The notes beneath the pieces were generated by a model, which worked only from the letters and a program-made list of their open reading frames with translations, ran no database searches and had not been told where the DNA came from. The position numbers and the translations under genes were made by a program. DNA of 64,000 nt, taken from positions 1-64,000 of the forward strand of contig JAIQFR010000008.1 of NCBI GenBank assembly GCA_020073205.1, in the 5' to 3' direction. Below, one piece after another: positions 1 to 8,410 of the stretch (its first letter is position 1; every line of letters begins with the position of its first letter). This DNA comes from Terriglobia bacterium (GTDB lineage: Bacteria > Acidobacteriota > Polarisedimenticolia > Polarisedimenticolales > JAIQFR01).

Positions 1-1266
1 CTCTCGAAGCAGCCACGCGAGGGTGAGAGCGCCCGAAACGACCATGCCCCAGCCGGCGAAGCGCCGCGCGGGGCGGAGACGGGGGTAGAGCGCCCCCAGG
101 AGCGGAGGCAGCAGCGTCGCGGTCCCGACGCTGTAGAACCCGTACCAGAGCGCGACCACCGAGCGCGAGGCCAGAGCGATCCCAGCCGACGCCGCGGTCG
201 CGACGCAGAGACCCGCGCGGGTCCAGAAGATCTGGTCGGCCTTCCCGCCGCTGAGCCGCCACACCAGATCGCGCCCCAAGGTCACCCCCCCGACGAGCAG
301 GAACGAGTCCACCGTGGCCATGACCGTCGCCACCATCCCCGCGTAGAAGACGCCGAGGAGAACCGCCGGGAGCAGCCTCTCCCCCAGCGCCGGGAACGCG
401 TCCACCCCCGAGGGGAGCCCCGGCAGCAGCGCGCGCGCGTACATCCCTGTGAAGGTCGTGAGGCCGTCGAACAGCGCGAAGAAGAGGATCGAGACCAGGA
501 TGCCGTTCCGCGCGGTCCGGGGTGACCTCGCGGCGAAGGAGCGCTGGTAGAAGGTGGGCTCGACGAGGGTCTCGAGGGCGATGAAGTACCACGCGGCCAC
601 GTATCCCGCTCCTTGCGCGCCGTCCCAGGTGAAGTGCTCCGCCGGGAGGCTCTGATGCAGGAAGCTCCAGCCGCCGGCGGTCCAGACGGCCACCGGCAGC
701 AAGAGGAGGAAGCCGCCGTACATGAGCCCGAACTGCAGGCCCTTGGTCCGCACGACCGACCGGAAGCCGCGGGCGGCGATGTAGGAGAAGCAAAACAGGG
801 CGGAAGCCACCACCGCGAATCGCTGGTCCCAGCCGGTCACCCTCCGGAGCAGGACGCCGAGCATCAGGAGGTACGCTGCGGGGAGCGACAGCGCGAGCAC
901 CGTCACGGTTCCCACGATCCCGGCGCCGCGCCCGTAGGTGTCGAACAGGAGGTCCGGGACGGTGTACCCCGCCGCCATCCGCGCCTTCCTCGCGAACAGC
1001 GCCGCGAAGAGCAGGGCGCCGACGTAGTAGGGGACCCCCATCACGAGCCAGTTGGAGAGGCCGTGGAGGTAGCTGTACTCGCCGACGCCCAGCACCCCGC
1101 CGTACCAGGTCGCCACCAGCGCCACCACGAACGCGGGCAGGCTCAAGGTCCGGCCGGCGAGGAGGTAGTCGTCGGTCCGGTCCGCCGCGCGCCGGGCCCC
1201 GCGCACCCCGAGCCACACGGTCGCGGCGAGGTACGCCGCCACGACCCCCAGATCCAGCGGGCCCAT
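1..1266 (-). CDS. Sodium:solute symporter (SSS family), probable thiamine-related transporter, 3' end cut by window
   Basis: The minus strand encodes 422 codons of a very hydrophobic protein with no stop before the window edge. Its N-terminus (MGPLDLGVVAAYLAATVWLG) is followed by DDYLLAGRTLSLP, the stretch after TM1 typical of the SSS (PutP/PanF) family. It should move a small solute inward with Na+ across the inner membrane. The ATG shares one base with the stop of the TonB receptor (TGATG), so the two are translationally coupled and lie under the same TPP riboswitch. Comparative genomics (Rodionov and co-workers) has assigned riboswitch-linked SSS proteins, called ThiV, to thiamine or precursor uptake; that assignment is applied here by context. 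The substrate is inferred, not seen. Confidence 0.85.
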   Translation of the reverse strand, partial: MGPLDLGVVAAYLAATVWLGVRGARRAADRTDDYLLAGRTLSLPAFVVALVATWYGGVLGVGEYSYLHGLSNWLVMGVPYYVGALLFAALFARKARMAAGYTVPDLLFDTYGRGAGIVGTVTVLALSLPAAYLLMLGVLLRRVTGWDQRFAVVASALFCFSYIAARGFRSVVRTKGLQFGLMYGGFLLLLPVAVWTAGGWSFLHQSLPAEHFTWDGAQGAGYVAAWYFIALETLVEPTFYQRSFAARSPRTARNGILVSILFFALFDGLTTFTGMYARALLPGLPSGVDAFPALGERLLPAVLLGVFYAGMVATVMATVDSFLLVGGVTLGRDLVWRLSGGKADQIFWTRAGLCVATAASAGIALASRSVVALWYGFYSVGTATLLPPLLGALYPRLRPARRFAGWGMVVSGALTLAWLLRE

Positions 1267-3656
1267 CAGAATCCGAAGGTCAGGCCCAGGAGGACGTTTC
1301 GAGTCGCTCCGGGGAAGAACTCCGAGTAGAACGACGAAAAATCGGCGCTCGGGTACGAATACCCCATCGCCACGTAGCGCCGGTCGAGCAGGTTGTCCAC
1401 GAAGAGGTCGAGGCGGAGCGTGGCGCCTCGCTTCGAGACGAGCCGCGTCAGGTCGAGGCTCGCCCGTGCGTCCACCACCGTGGTCGGTCCGATCCGCTTC
1501 GAGACGTAGTCCGGCGCGAGGCGGGCCGCGGGGTCTTTCCTCTCGTCCTCGCTGTTGTCGAGGAAGATCGTGCCGATCCGGCGCGCGCCCAGCGTGGCGC
1601 GCACCATTCCGAACGCTCGCGACACCCGGATGCGCGCGGTGCTCTCCGGGAACCCCGCGATCCGGTTCCCGGAGTCGTCGACGCGGATCGGCGCGCCGGA
1701 GGCGTCGCTGCCGTAGATCGTGAAGCTCTGGAGCACGTCGCGGCTCGCGGCGAGGTAGGCCGACACGTCCACCTCTCCGGGCAGCCGCCCCGAGGCCTCG
1801 AGCTCGATCCCGCGGTGGAGCGAGCGGCCCGCGTTGACCGTGATCGGCAAGCCGTCCTGGTCGAGCCCACCCTCGGGGACGAACTCGTCGCGGAACCGCA
1901 TCTCGTAAGCCGCGACCTTCAGCTTCGTCGCCCCCGAGATCCACGTCGCTCCCGCCTCGTAGTCGTTCAGCTTCTCGGGGCGGGCCCGAGGATCCGTGAA
2001 TTCCCGGCTCGACAGGCTGCCGCTCCTGAAGGCGCCGGTGGGCAGGGAATACGGGTCTTCGGGGTCCCACACGCTCGCGAACGCCGGCTCGCTCGCCGCG
2101 TCGGACGCCGTGGCGTAGAAGCCCAAATGGTCGGTTGGGTTCCAGTTGACGCCGATCCTCGGCGTGAAGAACGAGTACGTCGCGCTCCACGAGAAGTGCC
2201 GGATCGCGTCGTCCGACATCGAGAACCGGTGGCGCGTCGCCTGCGCCTCGAAATGGAGCGCGAGCCGGGGGAGGGGGCGCCACGTCTCGCGGGCGAAGGC
2301 CGACACGGTCGCCTTGGAGTTCGTGTAGTCGTACAACGTCTTCGCCGAGTCGAGCGGCTCCGGATCGACGCACGGGCCGGTCGGGTCCCCCGGCGCGCAG
2401 ACGGTTCCCGCCCGAAGCGACCCCTGGTGCCGCAGCGCGTGGTCCTGCAGGAACAGGCCGGCGGTCAGCGTGCCGCCGGGGTGGTCCCAGACGAGGCGCG
2501 GGACCCATCCGAGATCCCGTCCGCCGATCCAGCGCCGCCGCCACGCATTCTCGACCGGTCGGACGATCTCGGGCGTCCCGTCGGGGTCGTACGACGTGAC
2601 GTAGCCGTCGAACAGGTCGTCGTGCTGCATGAAGTAGCCGTCGTTGACCACGACGTAGGCGGCGTCGTGGAGGAAGAGACCCTCCGCGATCTTCCAGTCG
2701 TGCAGCACGTGGAGATGCGGCTGGACGAAGTTGTCGGTCTCGCCGGGGGCCATCGGGTTGATCCGGCGGTCGTGGTCGGCGTTCCCCGTGATCTCGCCGC
2801 GGAGGTACTCGATCGGGGCGCCGTAATAGGAGAGCTGGGTGTGCTCGGGGCCGCCGAACAGCTGGATGCGGAGCACCTGGTCGTCACTGTATCGCTCGAG
2901 CGCGAGCTGGAAGAGCGTGTGGCGCGTCCAGGCCGGAACGCGGTAGCCGTCGCTCTCGACGCGCGCGGCTCGCGCCGAAAAGGCCCACCGGCCCCCGGCG
3001 ATCGGCCCGCCGTAACGGAAATCGAGCCGCCGCGTGCCGAACGAGCCGACGCCGATGGTCAGCTGTCCGCCCTCGACCGGATCGAGGTGGCCGGTCTCGA
3101 GCCGCACCGCGCCGCCGACCGCGGGCGACCCGTAGAGCGCCGTGCCGGTGCCCCGCTGGACCTGGAGGCTCGAGAGCCCCCCGGCGAGGTCGGCGAGGTC
3201 GATGAAGTACAGCGCGTGGTCCTCCGGGACGTTCAGCGGGATCCCGTCGATGTAGGTCGCGATCCGCTCCTGACGGAACCCCCTCACGCTGAGGTAGCTG
3301 TAGCCGATCCCGTTCCCTGCGTCGCTGTAGGCGTACGCGTTCGGCGTGTCCGCGAGGATCATCGCGAGGTCCTGGCCGCGATCGCGCGCCTCGATCTCCT
3401 CACGGGAGACGTTGGTGAAGGTGGCGGCGTCCTTCCCCTCCTCGGCCGTGGTCGCCGTGACGATCACGCTCTCGACGAGAGGGGGGAGCCGCTTCGGCTT
3501 CTTCTTTCCCTCGGCGGGCTTCTCGTCGCCGCTCGACGGCGGCGGTGGGGTTTCCCCGGCATTCGCTCGCACGACCGGCGGGACGACGAGCCACGCGGCC
3601 GCGAGCGCGCAAGCCGTCAACGCGCGCGCCCAATGCGGGATGCAATTCGATTCCAT
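1266..3656 (-). CDS. TonB-dependent outer-membrane receptor, probable thiamine/thiamine-precursor receptor
   Basis: A 796-residue TonB-dependent receptor. I chose the ATG at 3656 because a GGGAGG ribosome site precedes it and the protein then begins with a signal peptide ending near VVRANA; the longer open frame upstream lies in the leader. A TonB-box-like ESVIVTA stands near residue 65, then a plug domain to about residue 180 and a 22-strand-type barrel ending in LTFGF with the usual terminal Phe. It binds a ligand at the cell surface and takes it into the periplasm with energy from TonB-ExbBD. The leader carries a TPP riboswitch and the SSS symporter follows, so thiamine or a precursor is the likely ligand. 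Family certain, substrate inferred. Confidence 0.93.
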   Translation of the reverse strand: MESNCIPHWARALTACALAAAWLVVPPVVRANAGETPPPPSSGDEKPAEGKKKPKRLPPLVESVIVTATTAEEGKDAATFTNVSREEIEARDRGQDLAMILADTPNAYAYSDAGNGIGYSYLSVRGFRQERIATYIDGIPLNVPEDHALYFIDLADLAGGLSSLQVQRGTGTALYGSPAVGGAVRLETGHLDPVEGGQLTIGVGSFGTRRLDFRYGGPIAGGRWAFSARAARVESDGYRVPAWTRHTLFQLALERYSDDQVLRIQLFGGPEHTQLSYYGAPIEYLRGEITGNADHDRRINPMAPGETDNFVQPHLHVLHDWKIAEGLFLHDAAYVVVNDGYFMQHDDLFDGYVTSYDPDGTPEIVRPVENAWRRRWIGGRDLGWVPRLVWDHPGGTLTAGLFLQDHALRHQGSLRAGTVCAPGDPTGPCVDPEPLDSAKTLYDYTNSKATVSAFARETWRPLPRLALHFEAQATRHRFSMSDDAIRHFSWSATYSFFTPRIGVNWNPTDHLGFYATASDAASEPAFASVWDPEDPYSLPTGAFRSGSLSSREFTDPRARPEKLNDYEAGATWISGATKLKVAAYEMRFRDEFVPEGGLDQDGLPITVNAGRSLHRGIELEASGRLPGEVDVSAYLAASRDVLQSFTIYGSDASGAPIRVDDSGNRIAGFPESTARIRVSRAFGMVRATLGARRIGTIFLDNSEDERKDPAARLAPDYVSKRIGPTTVVDARASLDLTRLVSKRGATLRLDLFVDNLLDRRYVAMGYSYPSADFSSFYSEFFPGATRNVLLGLTFGF

Positions 3657-3661
3657 CGCGG

Positions 3662-3677
3662 CCTCCCGGTCGGGAGG
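3662..3677 (-). promoter_or_regulatory. Ribosome-site-sequestering hairpin in the TPP leader
   Basis: On the minus strand CCTCCCGACCGGGAGG forms a perfect 6-bp stem with a 4-base loop. Its 3' arm GGGAGG is the ribosome binding site of the TonB receptor (ATG at 3656). This is the expected output element of a TPP riboswitch acting on translation initiation in Gram-negative bacteria. That mechanism is inferred from the geometry. Confidence 0.6.
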
Positions 3678-3771
3678 TGCGGTCCCTGGTTCCGATCGGG
3701 ACCGTCCTGCCGACCCTGAGCGCGAGGGCGAACGGTCCGAAGGAGCCTGGGAGAGGATTCCTGCGGGCACG

Positions 3772-3855
3772 TCCCGTTTCCCTACGCTGGTATGATCCAG
3801 TTCAGGTTCGAGGGTTTTTTCTCAGCCGGGAACTCTCCCGGCACCCCTAACGGAA
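3772..3855 (-). promoter_or_regulatory. TPP (thiamine pyrophosphate) riboswitch, THI element
   Basis: Read on the minus strand, this leader has the conserved THI-element boxes in order: GGGGTGCC, GGCTGAGA, ACCC, GAACCTGA and GGATCATACCAGCGTAGG. The ends pair as P1 (TTCCGTT at 3855-3849 with AACGGGA at 3778-3772, one G-T pair). A short hairpin (GCCGGGAGAGTTCCCGGC region) sits at the variable P3 arm. It lies about 115 bases upstream of the TonB receptor ATG. TPP binding should lower expression of the receptor-symporter operon when thiamine is plentiful. Confidence 0.95.
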
Positions 3856-3924
3856 CCGCCATCACCCTACGACGACCGGCGTCGACCGTCAACCCCGGCC
3901 GGACCGCCGGCCGAATCCGCCGCG

Positions 3925-3953
3925 TTGACCGCCTAGGCGGCCCGAACTATGAT
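3925..3953 (+). promoter_or_regulatory. Sigma-70-type promoter of tRNA-Cys
   Basis: TTGACC (3925-3930), a 17-base spacer and TATGAT (3948-3953) place the start of transcription near 3960, just ahead of the tRNA 5' end at 3968. It is a near-consensus promoter in a GC-rich stretch. Confidence 0.75.
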
Positions 3954-3967
3954 TGAACGCTTCGCAT

Positions 3968-4042
3968 GGCGGCGTAGCCAAGTGGTAAGGCAACGGTCTG
4001 CAAAACCGTCATTCACCGGTTCAAATCCGGTCGCCGCCTCCA
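3968..4042 (+). tRNA. trnC: tRNA-Cys (anticodon GCA)
   Basis: The sequence folds as a full cloverleaf. The acceptor stem pairs GGCGGCG (3968-3974) with CGCCGCC (4032-4038), followed by the discriminator T expected for tRNA-Cys and an encoded CCA at 4040-4042. The anticodon stem ACGGT/ACCGT encloses the loop CTGCAAA, with anticodon GCA at 4000-4002. The T arm contains GGTTCAAATCC. Confidence 0.97.
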
Positions 4043-4284
4043 TCGATCTTCGCCGGCAACACCACGACACTCCTCACGCCGCCCGGATCGACCTTCTTAC
4101 ATCGCGTTCGTCATTTCGACGCGGCGAATCTGCTCACACGACGCCCCAGCGGCGCGTTTTCGCGCTCCCGGCCCGGAAGTTCTCGAAGGGGCTTGCGGCT
4201 TGCATGTCGTAACCCGAGGCGTGCCGAAGGCAGGCCGCCGACCGGACGATACCGGGGCGGTCCATGCCCCGAAGGAGGCTCCCG

Positions 4285-4878
4285 ATGCGTAGGCCCGTGA
4301 CGATCTTCCTCCTGGCGATCATCGTCGCCACGATGACCGCGTGCACATCGAACACCACGATCCCGTCGCGCGGGAACGTCGCCGTACTTCTGACCGACGC
4401 GCCCCTCGATCTGACCGGGGTCAAAGCCGTGAACGTGACCCTCAAGGACATGATCTTGTACCCGCCGGAAACGAGCGGGACCTCGTCGGACACCGGCGGG
4501 ACCTCGATGGAGCTGCAGAACGTGGTCGCCGGCGCCGGCATGAAGGTCAACCTGCTCGACTACCGGAACGGCAAGACGGTGGTGGTCGCAACCGCGGACG
4601 TGCCGCCGGGGTCGTATTCCAGGATACGGCTCGAGATCGACTCGGCCGAGCTGGTCCGGGCCGGCGCCACCGCCGATGCCGCGGACCAGGTGGACCCGAT
4701 CTTCGTTCCTTCGGGCAAGGTCGACGTGCCGGTGTCCTTGACCGTGACGAGCGGCGAGCCCACCGCGGTGACGCTGGACTTCGACGCCGCGATGTCGGTC
4801 CAGGTCAACGCGACGAACGGCGAGCACCCGTTCATCCTCCGTCCGGTGATCACGCCGGTGGGGGCGTCCCACAGCTGA
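4285..4878 (+). CDS. DUF4382-type lipoprotein
   Basis: A 197-residue lipoprotein. The ATG at 4285 is preferred over an upstream in-frame ATG because AAGGAGG (4272-4278) sits six bases before it. The N-terminus is a type II signal with Cys20 in a lipobox-like MTAC. The mature part (NVAVLLTDAPLDLTGVKAVN, then VPPGSYSRIRLEI and a GKVDVPVSL stretch) matches the DUF4382 beta-sandwich pattern as I recall it. It probably sits in the periplasm, anchored to the inner or outer membrane. Function unknown. The 242 bases before it, after the tRNA, show no further gene or clear regulatory site. Confidence 0.8.
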   Translation: MRRPVTIFLLAIIVATMTACTSNTTIPSRGNVAVLLTDAPLDLTGVKAVNVTLKDMILYPPETSGTSSDTGGTSMELQNVVAGAGMKVNLLDYRNGKTVVVATADVPPGSYSRIRLEIDSAELVRAGATADAADQVDPIFVPSGKVDVPVSLTVTSGEPTAVTLDFDAAMSVQVNATNGEHPFILRPVITPVGASHS

Positions 4879-4955
4879 CCGCGTCTTGCTAGAATCTCCC
4901 CTGCGGCCCGGCCGAAGGGAGCTCCTCCCGCCCCCGGTGCCGCGGGGGCGGAGGC

Positions 4956-6059
4956 ATGTTCGAGCGCAAGCCCAAGCTTCCCGAAGGTCCCGACCTCCTC
5001 GATCGCGTGGTGGCGGCGGGGTGCCAAAGGGTCGCGATCCTCGGGCTCCACGCCCGCTCCGGGACGCGCACGGTCCTGTCGTACCTGGTTCGCCGGATTC
5101 ACGCCCGATCGTGGCCGATCGCCGTTACCTCGGCGCCCCGCCTCCCTCTCGAGATCGAGTTCGAACAGGTCCCGGCGGCGCAGCCGGTGACACGGCTCGC
5201 GCTCCCGGACGGGGCCTTCGTGGCCACGGCAGCGGACACGGTGAGGACGGCCGAGGGCGGCCTCGAGCTGGTCGAGGCGACGTCCTGGCAGACTCCCCTG
5301 GGTCCCGTCGGCCTCTACCGTGTCTTCCGGGGTGGCGAGGTCGATCTCCACGGTCCCTCCGAAACCCACGGAATGGCGGAGGTGCTCGCTCGGCTCGGCG
5401 AGGTCTCCGGCGGACTCGTCGTGGTGGACGGCGGTTGGGAGCGTCGAGCGTTCGCGGCGCCCGGGACCGTGGACGGGACGATCCTCGTGGTCGGATCCAG
5501 CTATTCCCCGTCGCCCGAGCGCTCCGCGGCGGCGACGCGTTACGTGGTCGAGACCCTCTCGGTGCCGCCCTGCGAGGAGGCGGCCCGGGTGGCCTGGGAG
5601 GAGACCGCGTCGTCCGGGGCCGCGGCGCTCCTCGACGCGCGCGGGAAGGCCATCGGCGTCCTCCCTCCCGGGCTCGAGGACCCGACTCGCGCGCTGGAGT
5701 CGCAGGGAAAAGCCCCGGCCTCGACCGTCGTCCTGCCGCACGGGCTCAACGACGAGTTCATGATCCCGCTGGTGCGGTCGACCTTCCGGTGCATCCTGGT
5801 CGTTCGCGACGCGACGCGGATCAACGTCGCCCCGATCTACTTCAAGGCCTGGCTGAAGGCGAACGGCCGGTTCCAGGTGGTTCGTCCGATGAGGATCGTC
5901 GCGGTGGCGACGAACCCGGCGAACCACGCCGGCCCGGACGCGGATCCGGTGCGCTTCCGCGATCTCGTCGCTTCCGCCCTGCCGCAGTTCTCCGTGCACG
6001 ACGTGGTCCTGGAATCGGGCGACGAGCACCGGAAGCCGGCGTGGAAATTCTGGGAGTGA
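4956..6059 (+). CDS. KamB-like (aminomutase reactivase-type) protein with degenerate P-loop
   Basis: A 367-residue soluble protein. The order of motifs recalls the KamB family, linked to lysine/ornithine aminomutase reactivation: a P-loop-like region (GLHARSGTRT, residues 30-39), TSAPRLPLE, PDGAFVATAADT, a TSWQTPLGPV strand, and VVVDGGWER near residue 154 as a Walker-B-like strand. In the family the P-loop ends G-K-T-T; here it reads G-T-R-T, so the nucleotide-binding Lys is missing. No aminomutase gene is in the window. A -10-like TAGAAT (4890-4895) lies upstream. It could instead be a structural relative with another job; the assignment is from remembered motifs only. Confidence 0.4.
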   Translation: MFERKPKLPEGPDLLDRVVAAGCQRVAILGLHARSGTRTVLSYLVRRIHARSWPIAVTSAPRLPLEIEFEQVPAAQPVTRLALPDGAFVATAADTVRTAEGGLELVEATSWQTPLGPVGLYRVFRGGEVDLHGPSETHGMAEVLARLGEVSGGLVVVDGGWERRAFAAPGTVDGTILVVGSSYSPSPERSAAATRYVVETLSVPPCEEAARVAWEETASSGAAALLDARGKAIGVLPPGLEDPTRALESQGKAPASTVVLPHGLNDEFMIPLVRSTFRCILVVRDATRINVAPIYFKAWLKANGRFQVVRPMRIVAVATNPANHAGPDADPVRFRDLVASALPQFSVHDVVLESGDEHRKPAWKFWE

Positions 6060-6241
6060 CGACCCGAAATCGGAAGATCGGCCTCCGCAGTTTCAATTTC
6101 GATTCCGAGTATGTTCGTCTTGCCCTCCCTACAATGCAGTAACCTTCGGCAAGTATGCGCGGCGGCGGACCGCAAATGTACGGTTACCGCAAGCGGCTAT
6201 CTCCCAAAGGTTTACCGGTAACGATTCGATTGTCCTGAGCA
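6060..6241. promoter_or_regulatory. AT-richer intergenic region with candidate activator sites
   Basis: This gap is noticeably less GC-rich than the flanking genes. It contains related sites GTAACC (6139-6144), CGGTTACCG (6181-6189) and the palindrome TTACCGGTAA (6212-6221), 20 to 100 bases upstream of a sigma-54-like promoter. Spacing and repetition suit binding of an enhancer-type activator. Nothing else is recognisable in it. Confidence 0.4.
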
Positions 6242-6257
6242 TGGCACGGCGCTGGCA
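6242..6257 (+). promoter_or_regulatory. Candidate sigma-54 (RpoN) promoter
   Basis: TGGCACGGCGCTGGCA fits the -24/-12 pattern TGGCAC-N5-TTGCA, with GG and GC exactly 12 bases apart; the only departure is TGGC for TTGC. Transcription would start near 6268, 38 bases before the ATG of the FN3 protein. Confidence 0.55.
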
Positions 6258-6305
6258 TTAAGGCATTCCCCGCATTGGGACACCGACTCATAGGAGAGCC
6301 CGGGA

Positions 6306-8315
6306 ATGCGAGACATTCATCGCCGCATCGCGCTCCTCGCGGTCGTCACCTCGCTCGCGGCACTGACCGCTTCCGCGGGTACGATCTCATTGACGTGGAA
6401 CCCGGTCTCCGATTCGGATCTGGCCGGATATCGGGTTTACTGGGGCACCTCGCAGGGGGCCTATACCAACAGCCAGAACGTTGGCAACGTGACTTCCGCC
6501 ACGATCAACGGGCTCACCGACTGCACCACCTGGTACTTGGCGGTCAAGGCCTACGACACCACCGGGAACCTAAGCGTCAACTACTCGAACGCGATATCCG
6601 GGTGGCCGCGTCCGACGGTCACCCTCAGCGCGCCCTCCGCAGCTGAGCAGGGCAGGACGCTCTCCCTCAACCTCACCGGCACCAATTTCATGTCCGGTGC
6701 CACCGTGCAGACGGGCAACGCGGGCATCACCGTGAACTCCGTCACGGTGAACTCCTGCACCCAGATCACGGCCAACGTGACCGTGGGCGGATCCGCCGCG
6801 GCTGGCGCGACCAACCTGGACGTGACGAATCCGGACCAGGTGTTCGGCTCCGGGTCCGGCCTCTTCACGGTCCAGGCGGCGACGATTCCGACGGTGTCCT
6901 CGACCTCGCCGGCCAACGGCGCCACGGGCGTTTCGGTCTCGGTGCACCCCACCGTCACCTTCAGCGAGGCGATGCTCGCCTCGTCCGTCACGTCGTCGAC
7001 CGTGCGGATTCTCGACGGTCAGGGGGCCGCGGTGGCGCAAGCCGCCGGCTCGCCCTCGCTCTCCGGCGACGGCTTGACCGCGACGGTCGTGCCGGCGGCG
7101 AACCTCACGATGGGCGCGACCTACAAGATCCAGGTCGTCGGCGGCGCATCGGGGGTGCTCGATCTCGCGAACCACTCGATGACCTCCACGTACAACCAGG
7201 CCACCGGCTTCTCGACGACGCCGGACACGGCTCCCCCGACGATATCTTCGGTGCAGTCCGGCAGCGTGACCTCCAGCACGGCGCAGATCACCTGGACCAC
7301 GAACGAGACGGCGGACAGTCAGGTCTTCTACCGGAAGTCGGGCCAGACCGGCTACCAGCAGACCGACGTGGATGCGACCCAGGTGACGAGCCACTCGGTC
7401 ACGCTCCAGGGGCTCGACCCGTCCGCGACCTACCAGTACCACGTTCGCAGCGCGGACGCGGCGGGGAACGCCTCGACCTCGTCGCCCGACCAGACCTTCA
7501 CCACCAGCGCGAGCACCTACAGCTACCTCCGCTCCGAGGCGGAGGCGGGGATCCTCGTCGCGCCGGTGCGGATCCAGTCGGGGTCGGGTGGCTTCGGCGG
7601 CAGCTGGATCGACACGCCGTCGGGCACCGCGACCGGGACGGCCTCGAGCCCGTCCGGCACCGCGACCCTCGGAATCAACATCCCGACCGCCGGTACCTGG
7701 TACCTGTGGCTCAGGATCTACGGCCCGAGCACCTCTTCCGACACCTGGTTCGAGTCGGTGGACGGCGCCGCTCGGCAAACGGTGACGGCTTCTACGACCG
7801 GCGCTTGGACCTGGGTCGCGGGGCGGTCCTACACCCTGACGCAGGGGCTCCACACCGTCGAGCTGGGCGGTCGCGATGCCCAGGCCAGGGCGGACCAGGT
7901 GCTCCTCACCAACGACGTGGCCTTCCGGCCGACTGCGCAGCCGGTAGACGATCAGACGCCGCCGGCGGCGCCGTCCGGGTTCGCCGCAACGCCGTCGAAC
8001 CTGCAGAACACGTTGACCTGGACCGACCCGTCCGATGCGGACTTCGCCAGCACCGTGTTGCGCTACCGCATCGACGGGAGGTACCCGACGAGCCCGGTGG
8101 ACGGCTTCGCGGTCACGCAGGAGCCGGCCGCGCCGGGGACGGCGGACAGTTACGTCCACGCGGGCCTCACCAACGGTACGGTCTACAGCTACAGTGCCTT
8201 CGCGGTGGACGCCAACGGCAACGTCTCGGTCGCGGCGCACGCTCAGGGGACGCCTACCGACAACGTCCCGCCCGCGGCGGTGACGAACCTGCGGCGCTCA
8301 GACACACGACCCTGA
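6306..8315 (+). CDS. Secreted multidomain FN3/Ig-like/CBM-like protein, apparently C-terminally truncated
   Basis: A 669-residue exported protein; TAGGAG (6291-6296) precedes the ATG and a signal peptide ends near TASA. Domains in order: FN3 (about 25-100, LTWNPVSDSDLAGYRVYWG), an IPT/Ig-like unit (100-190), a Big_5-type Ig unit (195-305, SPANGATGVSVSVHPTVTFS), FN3 (310-400), a carbohydrate-binding-like module (410-535, EAEAG at its start and WYLWLRIYG), and FN3 (555-655). The last residues (NVPPAAVTNLRR) look like the first strand of one more FN3 domain, then the frame stops. Many such proteins are longer and attached or catalytic; here no enzyme or anchor is visible. Likely extracellular or outer-surface. 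Confidence 0.85.
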   Translation: MRDIHRRIALLAVVTSLAALTASAGTISLTWNPVSDSDLAGYRVYWGTSQGAYTNSQNVGNVTSATINGLTDCTTWYLAVKAYDTTGNLSVNYSNAISGWPRPTVTLSAPSAAEQGRTLSLNLTGTNFMSGATVQTGNAGITVNSVTVNSCTQITANVTVGGSAAAGATNLDVTNPDQVFGSGSGLFTVQAATIPTVSSTSPANGATGVSVSVHPTVTFSEAMLASSVTSSTVRILDGQGAAVAQAAGSPSLSGDGLTATVVPAANLTMGATYKIQVVGGASGVLDLANHSMTSTYNQATGFSTTPDTAPPTISSVQSGSVTSSTAQITWTTNETADSQVFYRKSGQTGYQQTDVDATQVTSHSVTLQGLDPSATYQYHVRSADAAGNASTSSPDQTFTTSASTYSYLRSEAEAGILVAPVRIQSGSGGFGGSWIDTPSGTATGTASSPSGTATLGINIPTAGTWYLWLRIYGPSTSSDTWFESVDGAARQTVTASTTGAWTWVAGRSYTLTQGLHTVELGGRDAQARADQVLLTNDVAFRPTAQPVDDQTPPAAPSGFAATPSNLQNTLTWTDPSDADFASTVLRYRIDGRYPTSPVDGFAVTQEPAAPGTADSYVHAGLTNGTVYSYSAFAVDANGNVSVAAHAQGTPTDNVPPAAVTNLRRSDTRP

Positions 8316-8325
8316 CGCTCGGAAA

Positions 8326-8376
8326 CCTCCCGGCGCGCTCCCCCCTATCCCCCCGGTGGCGGGGCGCGCCGGGAGG
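8326..8376. terminator. 12-bp perfect inverted repeat between convergent genes
   Basis: CCTCCCGGCGCG (8326-8337) and CGCGCCGGGAGG (8365-8376) are perfect complements with a 27-base, C-rich loop. It lies between the end of the FN3 gene (8315) and the end of the four-Cys gene (8411). There is no T tract, so it may be a Rho-assisted or bidirectional transcript end. Confidence 0.5.
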
Positions 8377-8410
8377 CGCTGTATCTCCTGCGGGTCCCGG
8401 CAACCCGCGC

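Noticed and set aside
4043-4284. Possible riboswitch or small RNA before the DUF4382 gene
   Set aside because: I could not match the stretch to any aptamer core I know, and no strong hairpin stands out.
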